Shown here: positions 16,336-27,481 of the stretch, piece by piece
Position numbering within the stretch: the stretch's first letter is position 1
How the letters are laid out: every line of letters begins with the position of its first letter
NCBI RefSeq assembly: GCF_001705665.1
Contig: NZ_MDHA01000051.1
Location: 1-62,584, forward strand
Reading direction: 5' to 3'
From: Thioclava sp. SK-1
GTDB taxonomy: Bacteria; Pseudomonadota; Alphaproteobacteria; Rhodobacterales; Rhodobacteraceae
Length of the DNA: 62,584 nucleotides
Made by a program: the position numbers and the translations under genes
Notes under the pieces: model-generated
What the model saw: only the letters and a program-made list of their open reading frames with translations
Database searches by the model: none
What the model was told of the DNA's origin: nothing

Positions 16336-16952
16336 CACTGACACTCTCGCAGCTCGCACTTTATACCGGCGCGTTATTCGTGTTGTTCCTGACCCCCGGC
16401 CCGGTGTGGCTGGCGCTATTGGCGCGCACGCTGACGGGTGGCATGGCAGCGGCCTGGCCTTTGGCAGTGGGCGTCGCGTTGGGCGATGTGTTTTGGTCCG
16501 TGTCTGCGATCCTTGGGGTTTCAGTCCTGTTAGAGCTGTATGGCGGGCTGTTGGATCTGCTGCGCTGGGTCGCGGTGATTATGTTCTTGGTGATGGGCGG
16601 ATTGCTGATCCGCCATGCCGATACGAAAATCGACCAAAATAACCGGCTGACGCGGCCTGGTATTTGGGCGGGATTCATTGCTGGGATCGTTGTGATTATC
16701 GGCAATCCAAAGGCCATTTTATTCTATATGGGGCTGCTGCCAACTTTCTTTAATCTGGACCAAATGACCGCCGTTGATATCGGTGTTATCGGGGCGATAT
16801 CTGCGATTGTTCCGCTGATCGGTAACCTGATGATCGGCGCCTGCGTCGAGCAGATGAGACGGTTTTTCGCCCAGCAGCATGCTGTCGCACGGTTAAATCG
16901 GATTGCGGGTGGGCTGATGATTGCCGTTGCCCTGCTGATCGCAGTGACCTGA
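16332..16952 (+). CDS. LysE/RhtB-family amino-acid exporter
   Basis: A 206-residue inner-membrane protein with about six hydrophobic segments. The family start is clear: LYTGALFVLFLTPGPVWLALLARTLTGG, where TPGP is the signature, followed by AWPLAVGVALGDVFW, AGFIAGIVVIIGNPKAILFYMGLLP and a C-terminal helix. LysE/RhtB proteins export amino acids or related metabolites. It overlaps the VOC gene by 4 bases and lies 79 bases before gyrB, making a two-gene insertion between recF and gyrB. Confidence 0.92.
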   Translation: MTLTLSQLALYTGALFVLFLTPGPVWLALLARTLTGGMAAAWPLAVGVALGDVFWSVSAILGVSVLLELYGGLLDLLRWVAVIMFLVMGGLLIRHADTKIDQNNRLTRPGIWAGFIAGIVVIIGNPKAILFYMGLLPTFFNLDQMTAVDIGVIGAISAIVPLIGNLMIGACVEQMRRFFAQQHAVARLNRIAGGLMIAVALLIAVT

Positions 16953-17025
16953 CGCTAAATCTTGTGGCTATCGCGTGACAAACCCGCGCTAAGACACTAT
17001 AAATCCTGCAACAAAGACAGGATGA

Positions 17026-19482
<2,457 letters not shown>

Positions 19483-19491
19483 GGTTGTGTT

Positions 19492-19517
19492 GGATCGCGC
19501 ATATGTTTGCGCGATCC
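19492..19517 (+). terminator. Terminator-like hairpin after gyrB
   Basis: GGATCGCGC (19492-19500) and GCGCGATCC (19509-19517) form a perfect 9-bp stem 9 bases after the gyrB stop. There is no T-run, so it may be a stability element or a factor-dependent terminator. Confidence 0.55.
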
Positions 19518-19819
19518 CCATAGGGTCCCGCTCTGGGGACGTCGTGCCGCACTGATGTTCCGAAAAACCCATGTGACTGAGGCGGCGTAAAGCTTACCGC
19601 TTTAAGATCACTGTCGTGACCTGCCTTGAAGGGCTGCCAGCGATAAAGTGACGAATGGGATCCGTATCGACGCCGCAGATATGATCATCACTATGCCGTT
19701 GGACCCGGCTCTAAGGTTGCCAACCTGCGTATAGCGTTGAGCTGCAAGGGCTTGGCAGCGTTTGCGCGGATAGTGGTTTAGGTGATTACCCTAGGGTGGC
19801 ACAAAAACAGGATAGGTTC
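19518..19819. other. Gene-free stretch between gyrB and the usp gene
   Basis: About 300 bases without a credible gene. A short hairpin TAAAGC/GCTTTA occurs near 19590-19606. Otherwise I see no RNA gene, repeat or promoter of known type. Both flanking genes end here, so it is a convergent spacer. Confidence 0.5.
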
Positions 19820-19857
19820 AAAAAAGACCCACCGCGCGATGCGCGACAGGTCTTTTT
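19820..19857. terminator. Bidirectional terminator between gyrB and usp
   Basis: AAAAAAGACC (19820-19829) and GGTCTTTTT (19849-19857) bracket a GC-rich internal part (CGCGCGATGCGCG). T-runs appear on both strands, so it can end the minus-strand usp transcript and any plus-strand read-through. Confidence 0.85.
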
Positions 19858-19882
19858 CAGTTTCATGACTGCTGCGGTGCAA

Positions 19883-20740
19883 TTAGCGCATCAGCAAAAT
19901 CGGCACGCGGCAGGCCCGGATCATTGCGGTGGTGGTTGATCCGATGATCAGTGAACGGATCCGCGAATGCCCATGCGCCCCCATAACGACCATGTCAAAA
20001 TTTTCGGCTTCGACAAATTCGCCCAGGGCGGTTTCCGGGTCGCCGGCGATCATTTGCACGCGGGCCTCAATGCCGGCGGCTTTCAGCATTGCCTTGGCAT
20101 CTTCCAATCCTTTGCGGCCAAAGGACGTTTCGGTTCCTACGGTTACGATATGCACCTCCAGGCCGACAAAGATAGGCGAGCGCGACAGCACATCCATCGC
20201 TTTGAGCGCGGATTTACCACCATCATAGGCGATGCAGATCTTTGAAATGGGGCTGAAACCATACGAGGCCACCAAAACCGGCTTCTGTGTCGCGCGTAAT
20301 ACGCGTTCCAGATTGGATCCCAGGTGGCCTTGCGCACGATCATGCTCATCGCCGCGTTTGCCGATCACCACCAGATTGGCATCGCCTTCACGGTCTTTGA
20401 GCGTTTCGATCAAATCGCCCTGGCGCAGATGTGTCTGAACCGCCTCAATGGCGCCATCACGCAGGATCTTTTCCGCATCCTCCAAGATGGCGCGGCCACG
20501 ATGGGCCACCAGCTTGGCGCGTTGCTCATCCAGATCAGATAGCTCTTTCATAAGGGCTGTCCGCGCCCCCAAGGCGATTGATCCAGACAGATCTGCCGAT
20601 TGCGCTCCGCTATTGCGATCCAGCACATGGATCAGATCGACCGATGCGTTCAGCCGGCCTGCCGCCCAAACCGCGTGATCACAGGTGGACGCCGCATAGG
20701 GAGACCCATCCACAAAGGCGATAATTTTCTTATCCATCAT
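19883..20740 (-). CDS. Tandem-domain universal stress protein
   Basis: A 285-residue protein with two UspA domains. The first (about 1-145) starts KKIIAFVDGSPYAASTCDHAVW and carries GKRGDEHDRAQGHLGSNLERVL. The second (about 155-285) starts KICIAYDGGKSALKAMDVL and carries the ATP-binding pattern MGAHGHSRIRSLIIGSTTT before VPILLM. Tandem Usp proteins bind ATP and often accompany transporters. This one starts 8 bases after the SulP transporter stop, on the same strand, so it probably modulates or accompanies that transporter. GGAGC precedes the start. Confidence 0.93.
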   Translation of the reverse strand: MMDKKIIAFVDGSPYAASTCDHAVWAAGRLNASVDLIHVLDRNSGAQSADLSGSIALGARTALMKELSDLDEQRAKLVAHRGRAILEDAEKILRDGAIEAVQTHLRQGDLIETLKDREGDANLVVIGKRGDEHDRAQGHLGSNLERVLRATQKPVLVASYGFSPISKICIAYDGGKSALKAMDVLSRSPIFVGLEVHIVTVGTETSFGRKGLEDAKAMLKAAGIEARVQMIAGDPETALGEFVEAENFDMVVMGAHGHSRIRSLIIGSTTTAMIRACRVPILLMR

Positions 20741-20748
20741 CTTGCTCC

Positions 20749-22236
20749 TTAGTGATCCATCATCGCGTCAAGCGCGCCGGGCTTATCCGCCTGACCGAAT
20801 TTATCGACCAATGTCTCGGACGCCGCGTTCAGGCCTATGACCTCCACCTGCGCGCCATCGCGGCGGAATTTCAGCACAGCCATATCCAGCGATGAAACCG
20901 CAGAAATATCCCAAATATGTGCACGGCTGACATCAATCGTGACACGGTCCAGCACCTCATGAAAATCGAAGGACTTCATGAAGTCCTCGGTCGAGCCATA
21001 GAACAGCTGACCTTCAACCGCATAGCTGCGCGCGCGGCCATCTGGCGAAAGGGTGGATGTGACACGGAAATACCGTGCGATTTTTGCGGCAAAGAAGATG
21101 CCCGACAGCAGCACGCCGACCAGAACACCAATCGCCAGGTTATGTGTCCAGACCACGACGATCACAGTGGCCAGCATCACCGCGCTAGAGGTTTTGGGAT
21201 GGTGCTTGAGATCCCGGATCGACGACCAGCTAAACGTCCCGATCGAAACCATGATCATGATCGCGACCAAAGCGGCCATCGGGATCTGGCTGACCCAGGG
21301 GCCAAGAACCACACAGAAGATCAACAACATGACGCCTGCAGCGAAGGTGGACAAACGGCCACGGCCGCCGGATTTCACGTTGATCATGGACTGACCAATC
21401 ATCGCGCAACCCGCCATGCCGCCGATAAACCCGGTAGCAGTATTGGCCAGACCCTGACCGATGCATTCCTGATTGCGGTCTGATGTTGTGTCCGTCAGAT
21501 CATCAATCAGGTTCTGCGTCATCAGGCTTTCCAGCAGGCCAACAACGGCCACGGCCAGCGCATAGGGGAAGATGATCGCCAATGTTTCAAAATTCAGGGG
21601 GATATCCGGGATCAAGAACACTGGCAGCGTGTCGGGCAATGCGCCCATATCGCCCACCGTGCGCACATCCCACCCCAATATCATTGAGGCAGCTGTCAAC
21701 ACGATGATCGCCACGAGTGGCGATGGCACGGTTTTGGTGACACGTGGCAATAGATATATTATCGCCAAAGCGGCCACGATCAGCGGATAGGTCAGCATTG
21801 GCACTGCGGCCGGGTCCATCTCTGGCAATTGTGCCATGAAGATCAAGATGGCAAGCGCGTTTACAAAACCGGTCATGACTGATTTGGACACGTAGCGCAT
21901 GACGAAGCTGATCCGGCTGATCCCGACAGCAATCTGGATCAAACCGGCTAGAACCGTGGCCGCCAATAAATATTGCAGCCCGTGATCGCGCACCAATGTC
22001 ACCATCAAAACGGCGGTTGCCGCGGTCGCCGCGGAGATCATACCGGGACGTCCCCCCGTGATCGCGCAAATCACCGCAATTGAGAAACTGGCATATAGCC
22101 CCACTTTGGGATCAACGCCCGCAATGATTGAAAAGGCAATCGCTTCGGGAATGAGCGCAAGTGCCACGACCAGACCTGACATCAAATCCGGGCGGATATT
22201 GCCAAACCATTGTTTGCGATAAGTATCGAAATTCAT
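20749..22236 (-). CDS. SulP-family anion transporter with STAS domain
   Basis: A 495-residue inner-membrane protein of the SLC26/SulP family. About ten or more hydrophobic segments begin after [22 protein letters not shown]. Family landmarks include [26 protein letters not shown] and [26 protein letters not shown]-terminal STAS domain (about 395-495) includes [21 protein letters not shown]. Substrates in this family range from sulfate to bicarbonate, C4-dicarboxylates and others; nothing here decides between them, but a bicarbonate or sulfate role is likely. It is co-transcribed with the downstream Usp gene. Confidence 0.93.
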   Translation of the reverse strand: MNFDTYRKQWFGNIRPDLMSGLVVALALIPEAIAFSIIAGVDPKVGLYASFSIAVICAITGGRPGMISAATAATAVLMVTLVRDHGLQYLLAATVLAGLIQIAVGISRISFVMRYVSKSVMTGFVNALAILIFMAQLPEMDPAAVPMLTYPLIVAALAIIYLLPRVTKTVPSPLVAIIVLTAASMILGWDVRTVGDMGALPDTLPVFLIPDIPLNFETLAIIFPYALAVAVVGLLESLMTQNLIDDLTDTTSDRNQECIGQGLANTATGFIGGMAGCAMIGQSMINVKSGGRGRLSTFAAGVMLLIFCVVLGPWVSQIPMAALVAIMIMVSIGTFSWSSIRDLKHHPKTSSAVMLATVIVVVWTHNLAIGVLVGVLLSGIFFAAKIARYFRVTSTLSPDGRARSYAVEGQLFYGSTEDFMKSFDFHEVLDRVTIDVSRAHIWDISAVSSLDMAVLKFRRDGAQVEVIGLNAASETLVDKFGQADKPGALDAMMDH

Positions 22237-22544
22237 GTGATGTTATTTCCTGTCCGTAAGCGTCGGAGCGGGCCTACCGGACCCTTTTTGACTGACGTTT
22301 GTCGGTTTTCCGGCGGATCGGCGGCCGGACTAGCCTTCTGGGAGTCACACCCAGAACCTTGTGATTGCGTATTGATTACGCAACCGTGACCAAAAGAGCA
22401 ATCCTACAGCCGCGCTGTGGCAGCGATCACAAGGGTCGATATGCCTTGCCATTTGTAATAAGTATCACATTTGATAACAGATGGGCGAGTTTTAGGCGCC
22501 ACAAACAGGACCACCCGTTGAGTCGCGGGGAGGATGGGGGTTGC
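22237..22544. promoter_or_regulatory. Divergent intergenic region with an operator-like palindrome
   Basis: 308 bases separate the divergent sulP and brkB-like genes. A perfect palindrome TTGCGTA-TTGAT-TACGCAA lies at 22365-22383, and CTGGG/CCCAG at about 22338-22354 gives a small hairpin. The 7-5-7 palindrome is the best operator candidate; the regulator is unknown. Confidence 0.4.
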
Positions 22545-23393
22545 GTGAATAAGCTTTTCAAATTTGGGCTGGGGCTAATGGGGCGCTTGGGTGATGCCAA
22601 TATCGGGCTGACTGCAGCTGGCGTTGCGTTCTATTCCATGCTTGCGGTATTTCCCGGCATTTCCGCCGTGATCGCGATTTGGACGGCCTTTGCCGATCCC
22701 GCGGGTATTCAGGCCTATCTGGCTGTAGCGGATGATTTCATTCCACCAGAGGCCTATCAAATCTTGAATGAACAAATTCAGATGTGGCTGTCACAGCCCG
22801 ATACCTCGATTGGGTTCGGAACTGTGGTGTCACTGGCCTTCACGCTGTTTTCAGCCCGTGCCGGTGTTGGTGCATTGGTGCTGGGGTTGAATGTGATCCA
22901 TGGCACTAAGACGCGCAATACGATCTGGTCGATCCTTTTTGCATATTTTATGACGTGCTCGTTGGTCGGGGTCATGCTGACCGCGCTGGCCACGATTGTC
23001 ATTGTGCCTGTGGTGGTGAATTTTCTACCGTTTCACGCGGTGACCGATCTGATGCTATCAGGCTTGCCCTGGGTGGCGATGTTGCTGCTGATGCTATCAG
23101 CGTTGGGTATTTTGTACCGCTATGGCCCGAACACCAAAACGGAAACCCGCGAGCCCTTCTTCACCTACGGTGCGCTTGTGGCCGCGTTGGCATGGGGTGT
23201 GGTGTCATTAGGGCTGACATTTTATCTGTCGAATTTTGCAAATTATTCGGCGGTGTACGGTTCTATCGGGGCCGTTATCGCGCTGTTGATGTGGCTGTAT
23301 CTGTCGGCGCTTGCTGTTCTTTTGGGCGCAGCCTTTAACGCCCAGCTTGCCGAACACCGGGCGCAGTCCAATTCGGCCAACACTACCAAATAG
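22545..23393 (+). CDS. YihY/BrkB-family membrane protein
   Basis: About 282 residues with six hydrophobic helices. The family hallmark is IGLTAAGVAFYSMLAVFPGISAVIAIW, then IGFGTVVSLAFTLFSARAGVGALVLGLNVI, and ANYSAVYGSIGAVIALLMWLYLSALAVLLGAAFNAQL near the C-terminus. The family was once called ribonuclease BN by mistake; its members are inner-membrane proteins of uncertain function. GTG at 22545 with the upstream GGGGAGGATGGGG is the best start, since the longer open frame upstream lacks family sequence. It is divergent from the SulP operon. Confidence 0.9.
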   Translation: MNKLFKFGLGLMGRLGDANIGLTAAGVAFYSMLAVFPGISAVIAIWTAFADPAGIQAYLAVADDFIPPEAYQILNEQIQMWLSQPDTSIGFGTVVSLAFTLFSARAGVGALVLGLNVIHGTKTRNTIWSILFAYFMTCSLVGVMLTALATIVIVPVVVNFLPFHAVTDLMLSGLPWVAMLLLMLSALGILYRYGPNTKTETREPFFTYGALVAALAWGVVSLGLTFYLSNFANYSAVYGSIGAVIALLMWLYLSALAVLLGAAFNAQLAEHRAQSNSANTTK

Positions 23394-23426
23394 CCTGAGG
23401 CTGGTGCCGTCCTGCATGGGCGTCCG

Positions 23427-24260
23427 TCAGATGGGGCGCTCTCCGCTAGGGTATTCTTGTGTGCCCAACGCATCGGCCAATCGCTGCTGAGCAGAGCCGG
23501 GGCGGAGCGGCTTTTGTTGGCTGGTATGGGGTTTCCAGCCAGTCAACCACACCATATCAAAGGTGGCTGTGACCCTACCTTGGTCATCACAATGGGCATC
23601 GACATAGCGTTGTAAGGCCTCGATCAGCACCGTTCGGCGGGTGAAATGTCGGATACGGCCGTTCAGCGCGTTACCTTCCCCCATATGCCGCAAATCACGC
23701 AGCAGCGTCATCGGATCGCTATATTTCACATGGCGGGTCACGGTATCGGCTACAGGCAAAGCCAGCCCAACACGCTGAATTAAGGCGCCCAATTCGCGGA
23801 TTTCACCCATTGGCAATACACGCGGGCTTAGCCCGCCGCTGACGGCAATCTCGGCCTCTGCGAGGCAGGCGCGCAGCTCGGACAGGGTCCGCCCGCCAAA
23901 CATCACGCATAAAAACAGCCCATCTGGTTTCAACGCCCGGGCGGCTTGCACCATTTGTCCGACGGGATCATTGGCCCAATGCAGGCACATGGCATGAACA
24001 ACAAGGTCATGCGCCCCGTCCTCCAGATCTAGCCGGTCTGTATCGGCCACCACTTTGGCACCGGGCAGCACATCTGCGAAAACAGATGGGAAAGGGGTGA
24101 TTAGGGCTGGAGATGTAAACTCCTTATTAACCTCAAGCAGTCTTTCCTGAAGCTCGACCGCCGCATCCTCGTGCAAGAACAGTTCCGGCCCGGCGCGTAA
24201 TGCGCGGGCGCGTTGGCGGGTCAGCATATCTCGATCTGATAGAAGCGGAGGCTGTGACAT
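23427..24260 (-). CDS. NDUFAF5/BioC-like class I methyltransferase-fold protein
   Basis: 277 residues. Recognised parts are LLSDRDMLTRQRARALRAGP, DLVVHAMCLHWANDPVGQMVQAARALKPDGLFLCVMFGG, LRELGALIQRVGLALPVADT and MTLLRDLRHMGEGNAL. These match the NDUFAF5-type proteins, relatives of BioC, whose mitochondrial member hydroxylates an arginine of the complex I subunit NDUFS7. The glycine-rich SAM motif I is missing: the region after ERLLEVNKEF has no GxGxG. Binding of SAM is therefore doubtful, or unusual. The start shares two bases with the divergent comF-like start (see findings). Alternative in-frame starts upstream are unlikely. Confidence 0.8.
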   Translation of the reverse strand: MSQPPLLSDRDMLTRQRARALRAGPELFLHEDAAVELQERLLEVNKEFTSPALITPFPSVFADVLPGAKVVADTDRLDLEDGAHDLVVHAMCLHWANDPVGQMVQAARALKPDGLFLCVMFGGRTLSELRACLAEAEIAVSGGLSPRVLPMGEIRELGALIQRVGLALPVADTVTRHVKYSDPMTLLRDLRHMGEGNALNGRIRHFTRRTVLIEALQRYVDAHCDDQGRVTATFDMVWLTGWKPHTSQQKPLRPGSAQQRLADALGTQEYPSGERPI

Positions 24261-25029
24261 GATAGGGGGCGACCTTACACTAAGTTCCAACGCGCTGCGG
24301 CACAGGGTGCGTCGTGGCATCCAAACCGGGCTTAGGCTGATTTACCCGCCACGTTGCATGGCTTGCAATGCCCATGTGACCCAAGACGGCGCGTTATGCC
24401 CGATCTGCTGGACCCAGACGCCGTTTCTGGCCGGGCTTGGCTGTGACGCGTGTGGTGCGCCACTGCCGGGCGGATCAGATCGTGCAGAGCTGTGTGATGA
24501 TTGCCTTATGACACCGCGACCTTGGTCGCAGGGGCGCGCGGCATTACGCTATGATGGGCCCGTAAGGCGCATGATTTTGGCATTCAAACACGGGGATCGC
24601 ACGGATCTCGCGCGGCCCTTTGCGGCGTGGATGGCGCATGCAGGGGCTGATTTGTTCACCGCTGATGCGGTATTGGTGCCGATCCCACTGCACCGGCTAC
24701 GGCTGATTCACCGCCGCTATAATCAGGCTGCGCTGCTTGCCGCGGAATTGGCTGGGATGGCTAAGATATGTCATATGCCAGACCTGTTTACCCGCCGCCG
24801 CACAACCACCCAAGAAGGTAAAAACCGCACACAACGCTTTGCCAATCTGACCGGGGCGATCCAGCTACGCCAAAATCGGCAATTCAGCGTGGTGGGGCGG
24901 CACCTGATTTTGATCGATGATGTGATGACCTCTGGCGCGACGTTTCATGCCGCAACCGATGCAGCCCTTGAAGCCGGTGCTGCGCGTGTCGATATCCTAA
25001 GCCTTGCACGCGTTGCCAAGCCGGGCTGA
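24259..25029 (+). CDS. ComF-family phosphoribosyltransferase-like protein
   Basis: A 256-residue protein with an N-terminal zinc ribbon of four Cys pairs (CMAC, CPIC, CDAC, CDDC within about 34-85) and a C-terminal type I phosphoribosyltransferase domain. The PRPP-binding signature is LILIDDVMTSGATF (about 215-228), and IHRRYNQAALLA is the typical ComF segment. ComF is required for natural DNA uptake in some bacteria; in proteobacteria the family is widespread and its exact reaction is unknown. GGAGG at 24247-24251 positions the ATG 24259, whose first two bases overlap the divergent methyltransferase start. Confidence 0.92.
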   Translation: MIGGDLTLSSNALRHRVRRGIQTGLRLIYPPRCMACNAHVTQDGALCPICWTQTPFLAGLGCDACGAPLPGGSDRAELCDDCLMTPRPWSQGRAALRYDGPVRRMILAFKHGDRTDLARPFAAWMAHAGADLFTADAVLVPIPLHRLRLIHRRYNQAALLAAELAGMAKICHMPDLFTRRRTTTQEGKNRTQRFANLTGAIQLRQNRQFSVVGRHLILIDDVMTSGATFHAATDAALEAGAARVDILSLARVAKPG

Positions 25030-25118
25030 CTTCGTATAGTTCCACATGAAACATTCCGTGCTTACCGCAACAATTTTACAATGCGATAAGCGGCACGCCC
25101 CAGAATAGGATCACGAAG

Positions 25119-25376
25119 ATGACCACTCTTGAAATCTATACCACCAAAACCTGCCCATTTTGCGTCGCGGCCAAGCGGTTGCTGGACAAAAAAGGCGTCA
25201 CCTATACCGAAATCGATGTGGGGGCGGCGCCTGAAATTCGTCAGGCGATGACCAAACGCGCAGGCGGTCGCACATCTGTGCCACAGGTGTTTGTCGGCGA
25301 TATCCATATTGGCGGATGTGATGATCTGCACGCGGCCGAAGACAACGGCACGCTTGAAAAGCTTTTGGCTGCTTAA
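25119..25376 (+). CDS. grxC: Glutaredoxin 3
   Basis: An 85-residue thiol oxidoreductase with the dithiol active site TCPFCVAAK (about 11-19), the cis-Pro segment TSVPQVFVGDIHIGGCDDL and the usual length. It reduces glutathione mixed disulfides and disulfides in cytosolic partners. It follows the comF-like gene after 89 bases, a pairing common in alphaproteobacteria. GGATCACGAAG is the upstream binding region. Confidence 0.96.
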   Translation: MTTLEIYTTKTCPFCVAAKRLLDKKGVTYTEIDVGAAPEIRQAMTKRAGGRTSVPQVFVGDIHIGGCDDLHAAEDNGTLEKLLAA

Positions 25377-25414
25377 GGACGGACCCCTTATGCCCCGCGC
25401 GCGCGAAAACTGCC

Positions 25415-25873
25415 ATGAATGATTCCGTTGATCCGTTAGCCGGTGCATTGTTCTCTGAGGTTTTTATGGCCGACCAGTTGGCACGAAACCTGGTCAGCCG
25501 GACCTTGCCCAAAGGGATGGAGATCTCCCATTTTTCTGTGCTGAATCATCTGGCGCATTATGGGGAAGAACGCACACCGGCCCAATTGGCGGCGGCGTTC
25601 CATGTCACGCGCGGGGCGATGACAAATACTTTGTCCAAACTGGTTTGGGCCGGGCATGTGCATATCCGGCCTGACTGGGATGATGCCCGGCGTAAATTCG
25701 TAGCAATCAGCCCGGCAGGCCGGGCGGCACGTGATACTGCCGTGGCTGCGTTCATGCCGGCAATCACCGAAATCGTGCGTGATATTGGCTCTGATAAGAT
25801 AAAGTTGGCCTTGCCGGTTCTGCGCGAATTACGGCTTAAGCTGGAAAATTCGATGCTGGTGAATACGCGCTGA
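25415..25873 (+). CDS. MarR-family transcriptional regulator
   Basis: A 152-residue winged-helix protein. The DNA-binding part is HFSVLNHLAHYGEERTPAQLAAAFHVTRGAMTNTLSKLV (about 37-75), and the wing is DWDDARRKFVAISPAGR. MarR proteins usually repress neighbouring genes and respond to phenolic or oxidising signals. Here no obvious target operon is divergent from it; the neighbours are grxC and a tRNA gene. The start ATG at 25415 lacks a strong Shine-Dalgarno sequence. Confidence 0.9.
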   Translation: MNDSVDPLAGALFSEVFMADQLARNLVSRTLPKGMEISHFSVLNHLAHYGEERTPAQLAAAFHVTRGAMTNTLSKLVWAGHVHIRPDWDDARRKFVAISPAGRAARDTAVAAFMPAITEIVRDIGSDKIKLALPVLRELRLKLENSMLVNTR

Positions 25874-26006
25874 TATCGTGTCAGTTTTTCTCTTGCGCGG
25901 TTATGGCAGAGCCTTTAAAGACCGTTTCGCATAGTCCAATCGACTCAGTTCTGACCGGCGTATGAAAGCCGTGTTGCGATCGGGCGTAGCGGCCAATGCA
26001 CAGGAT

Positions 26007-26082
26007 GCCGGTGTAGCTCATCAGGTAGAGCACATCATTCGTAATGATGGGGTAGTAGGTTCGAGTCCTATCACCGGCACCA
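26007..26082 (+). tRNA. tRNA-Thr (CGT)
   Basis: A full cloverleaf. The acceptor arms are GCCGGTG (26007-26013) and CACCGGC (26072-26078), with a T-arm GGTTCGAGTCC. The anticodon stem is CATCA/TGATG with loop TTCGTAA, giving anticodon CGT. The discriminator base A and CCA are encoded (26079-26082). Confidence 0.97.
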
Positions 26083-26269
26083 CTTTTCCTTAGGCGTCAA
26101 GTTAATCCATTGCGATATAACGATATTACCCTGTGATGTCCCTGCCAGATGCATCTGTTTTCGGCCGGGCACCTTGCGTATGGCGGGGATTGTGCCGTGC
26201 ATCCTTCACATTTCAACACGTGGCGTTGCGGGGCTTGACCCTCCCCCCCGTGCCGTGACTTATACCGCT

Positions 26270-27004
26270 ATGGCGATACGAACAGGCAAGAAAAAGAAGG
26301 CGGCACAGCGCAGCAAAAAGCCCCCGATGCTGGTGCGTTGGGTGGATTGGCTGTGGCATTGGGCATGGCGCATCGGGCTGGGGGTTGCGGCAGCGATTTT
26401 GGCGCTTGTGGTGTTGTTCAACGTGATCAACCCACCGATTACATTGACAATTTTGCACGAAATACGCCGCCTTGGCAGTGTGGATCGGCAATGGACTGCC
26501 GTGGATGAGATTGCGCCAGTGATGCTGCGTTCTGTCGTGGCGGCAGAGGATGCGAATTTTTGTCAGCACTGGGGATTTGATATGGGCGCGATCCGGCAGG
26601 CGATTGACACTGGGTCATCGCGCGGCGCGTCGACTTTGTCGCAGCAGGTCGTGAAGAATGTGTTTTTGTGGCAAGACCGTAGTTGGCTGCGCAAGGCGCT
26701 AGAGGCGGCGATTACCCCCGTTGGTGAAGCGATTTGGTCCAAGCGCCGTATTTTGGAGCTGTATCTGAATATTGCAGAGTTTGATGAAGGCGTGTTCGGA
26801 ATTAATGCGGCAGCGTTTCGATATTTCAGAACCACGCCAGATCAACTGACACCGCGCCAAGCCGCCCTTTTGGCGGCGATTTTACCGGATCCCAAGGGAC
26901 GAAATGCGGCCAGCCCGTCGGGCTTTGTGTCTCGCCGTGCGGCTGCGATCATGGATGGGGCAGAAACCATCCGCCGCGATGGCCGTGCGGATTGCTTTGA
27001 ATAA
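26270..27004 (+). CDS. mtgA: Monofunctional peptidoglycan glycosyltransferase MtgA
   Basis: A 244-residue glycosyltransferase of family GT51 that polymerises lipid II into glycan strands. A basic cytoplasmic start (MAIRTGKKKKAAQRSKK) is followed by one membrane anchor (GVAAAILALVVLFNV). The catalytic domain shows VVAAEDANFCQHWGFD with the catalytic Glu, GASTLSQQVVKNVFLW, and KRRILELYLNIAEFDEGVFG. No transpeptidase domain follows, so it is monofunctional. The start was chosen at the ATG before the basic segment; the open frame extends further upstream without family sequence. Confidence 0.95.
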   Translation: MAIRTGKKKKAAQRSKKPPMLVRWVDWLWHWAWRIGLGVAAAILALVVLFNVINPPITLTILHEIRRLGSVDRQWTAVDEIAPVMLRSVVAAEDANFCQHWGFDMGAIRQAIDTGSSRGASTLSQQVVKNVFLWQDRSWLRKALEAAITPVGEAIWSKRRILELYLNIAEFDEGVFGINAAAFRYFRTTPDQLTPRQAALLAAILPDPKGRNAASPSGFVSRRAAAIMDGAETIRRDGRADCFE

Positions 27005-27144
27005 ACGCAGGCTTTATGTGGCAGTGCTGGAATGCGTCGTGTGACGTGTAAAATTGCAATAACTCTCCTTTTGGTTGTTAAGGTTTCGTTTTCTCACCCT
27101 CCTTAGGTTGTTGTCAGGGACGCATTACAGCACAGGAGGTTGGG

Positions 27145-27456
27145 ATGAGTATGGAACGCCCAGAACGCGGCCAAACACAAGGCGATAATGTGATGGACGC
27201 CGCGACCACGGCATCGACGGCAGCTTCAACCGCTGCGGCAGCGATGACGGCGGACGAATTCTATTTTGTTAGCTTCGACGAGGCCCCAAGCATGGCAGAA
27301 GATGCTGCTTTTTGGGAAGCCATCGCCATGTCGACGGAAGAACCGCCAAATGAACTGGATGCGATTTTCGAGAATTATTCCAGCCATCCAGAGGATTTCT
27401 CGATGGATGACGCGGTGGAATATAGCGAAGTGTCAGAGGGCGATCCGGGGATGTAA
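27145..27456 (+). CDS. Small acidic protein of unknown function
   Basis: 103 residues, with AGGAGG 6 bases before the ATG. The N-terminal third is polar, then an Ala/Thr-rich patch (TTASTAASTAAAAMTA), then a strongly acidic part with aromatic residues (DEFYFVSFDEAP, DAIFENYSSHPEDF). No transmembrane helix, signal peptide or cysteine is seen. I do not recognise a family. It lies between mtgA (same strand) and kdsA (opposite strand) and has its own leader of about 140 bases. The good binding site and acidic codon use argue that it is real; the low complexity leaves doubt. Confidence 0.6.
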   Translation: MSMERPERGQTQGDNVMDAATTASTAASTAAAAMTADEFYFVSFDEAPSMAEDAAFWEAIAMSTEEPPNELDAIFENYSSHPEDFSMDDAVEYSEVSEGDPGM

Positions 27457-27481
27457 CCCCCCGGATTGCCACTTTGGATGG

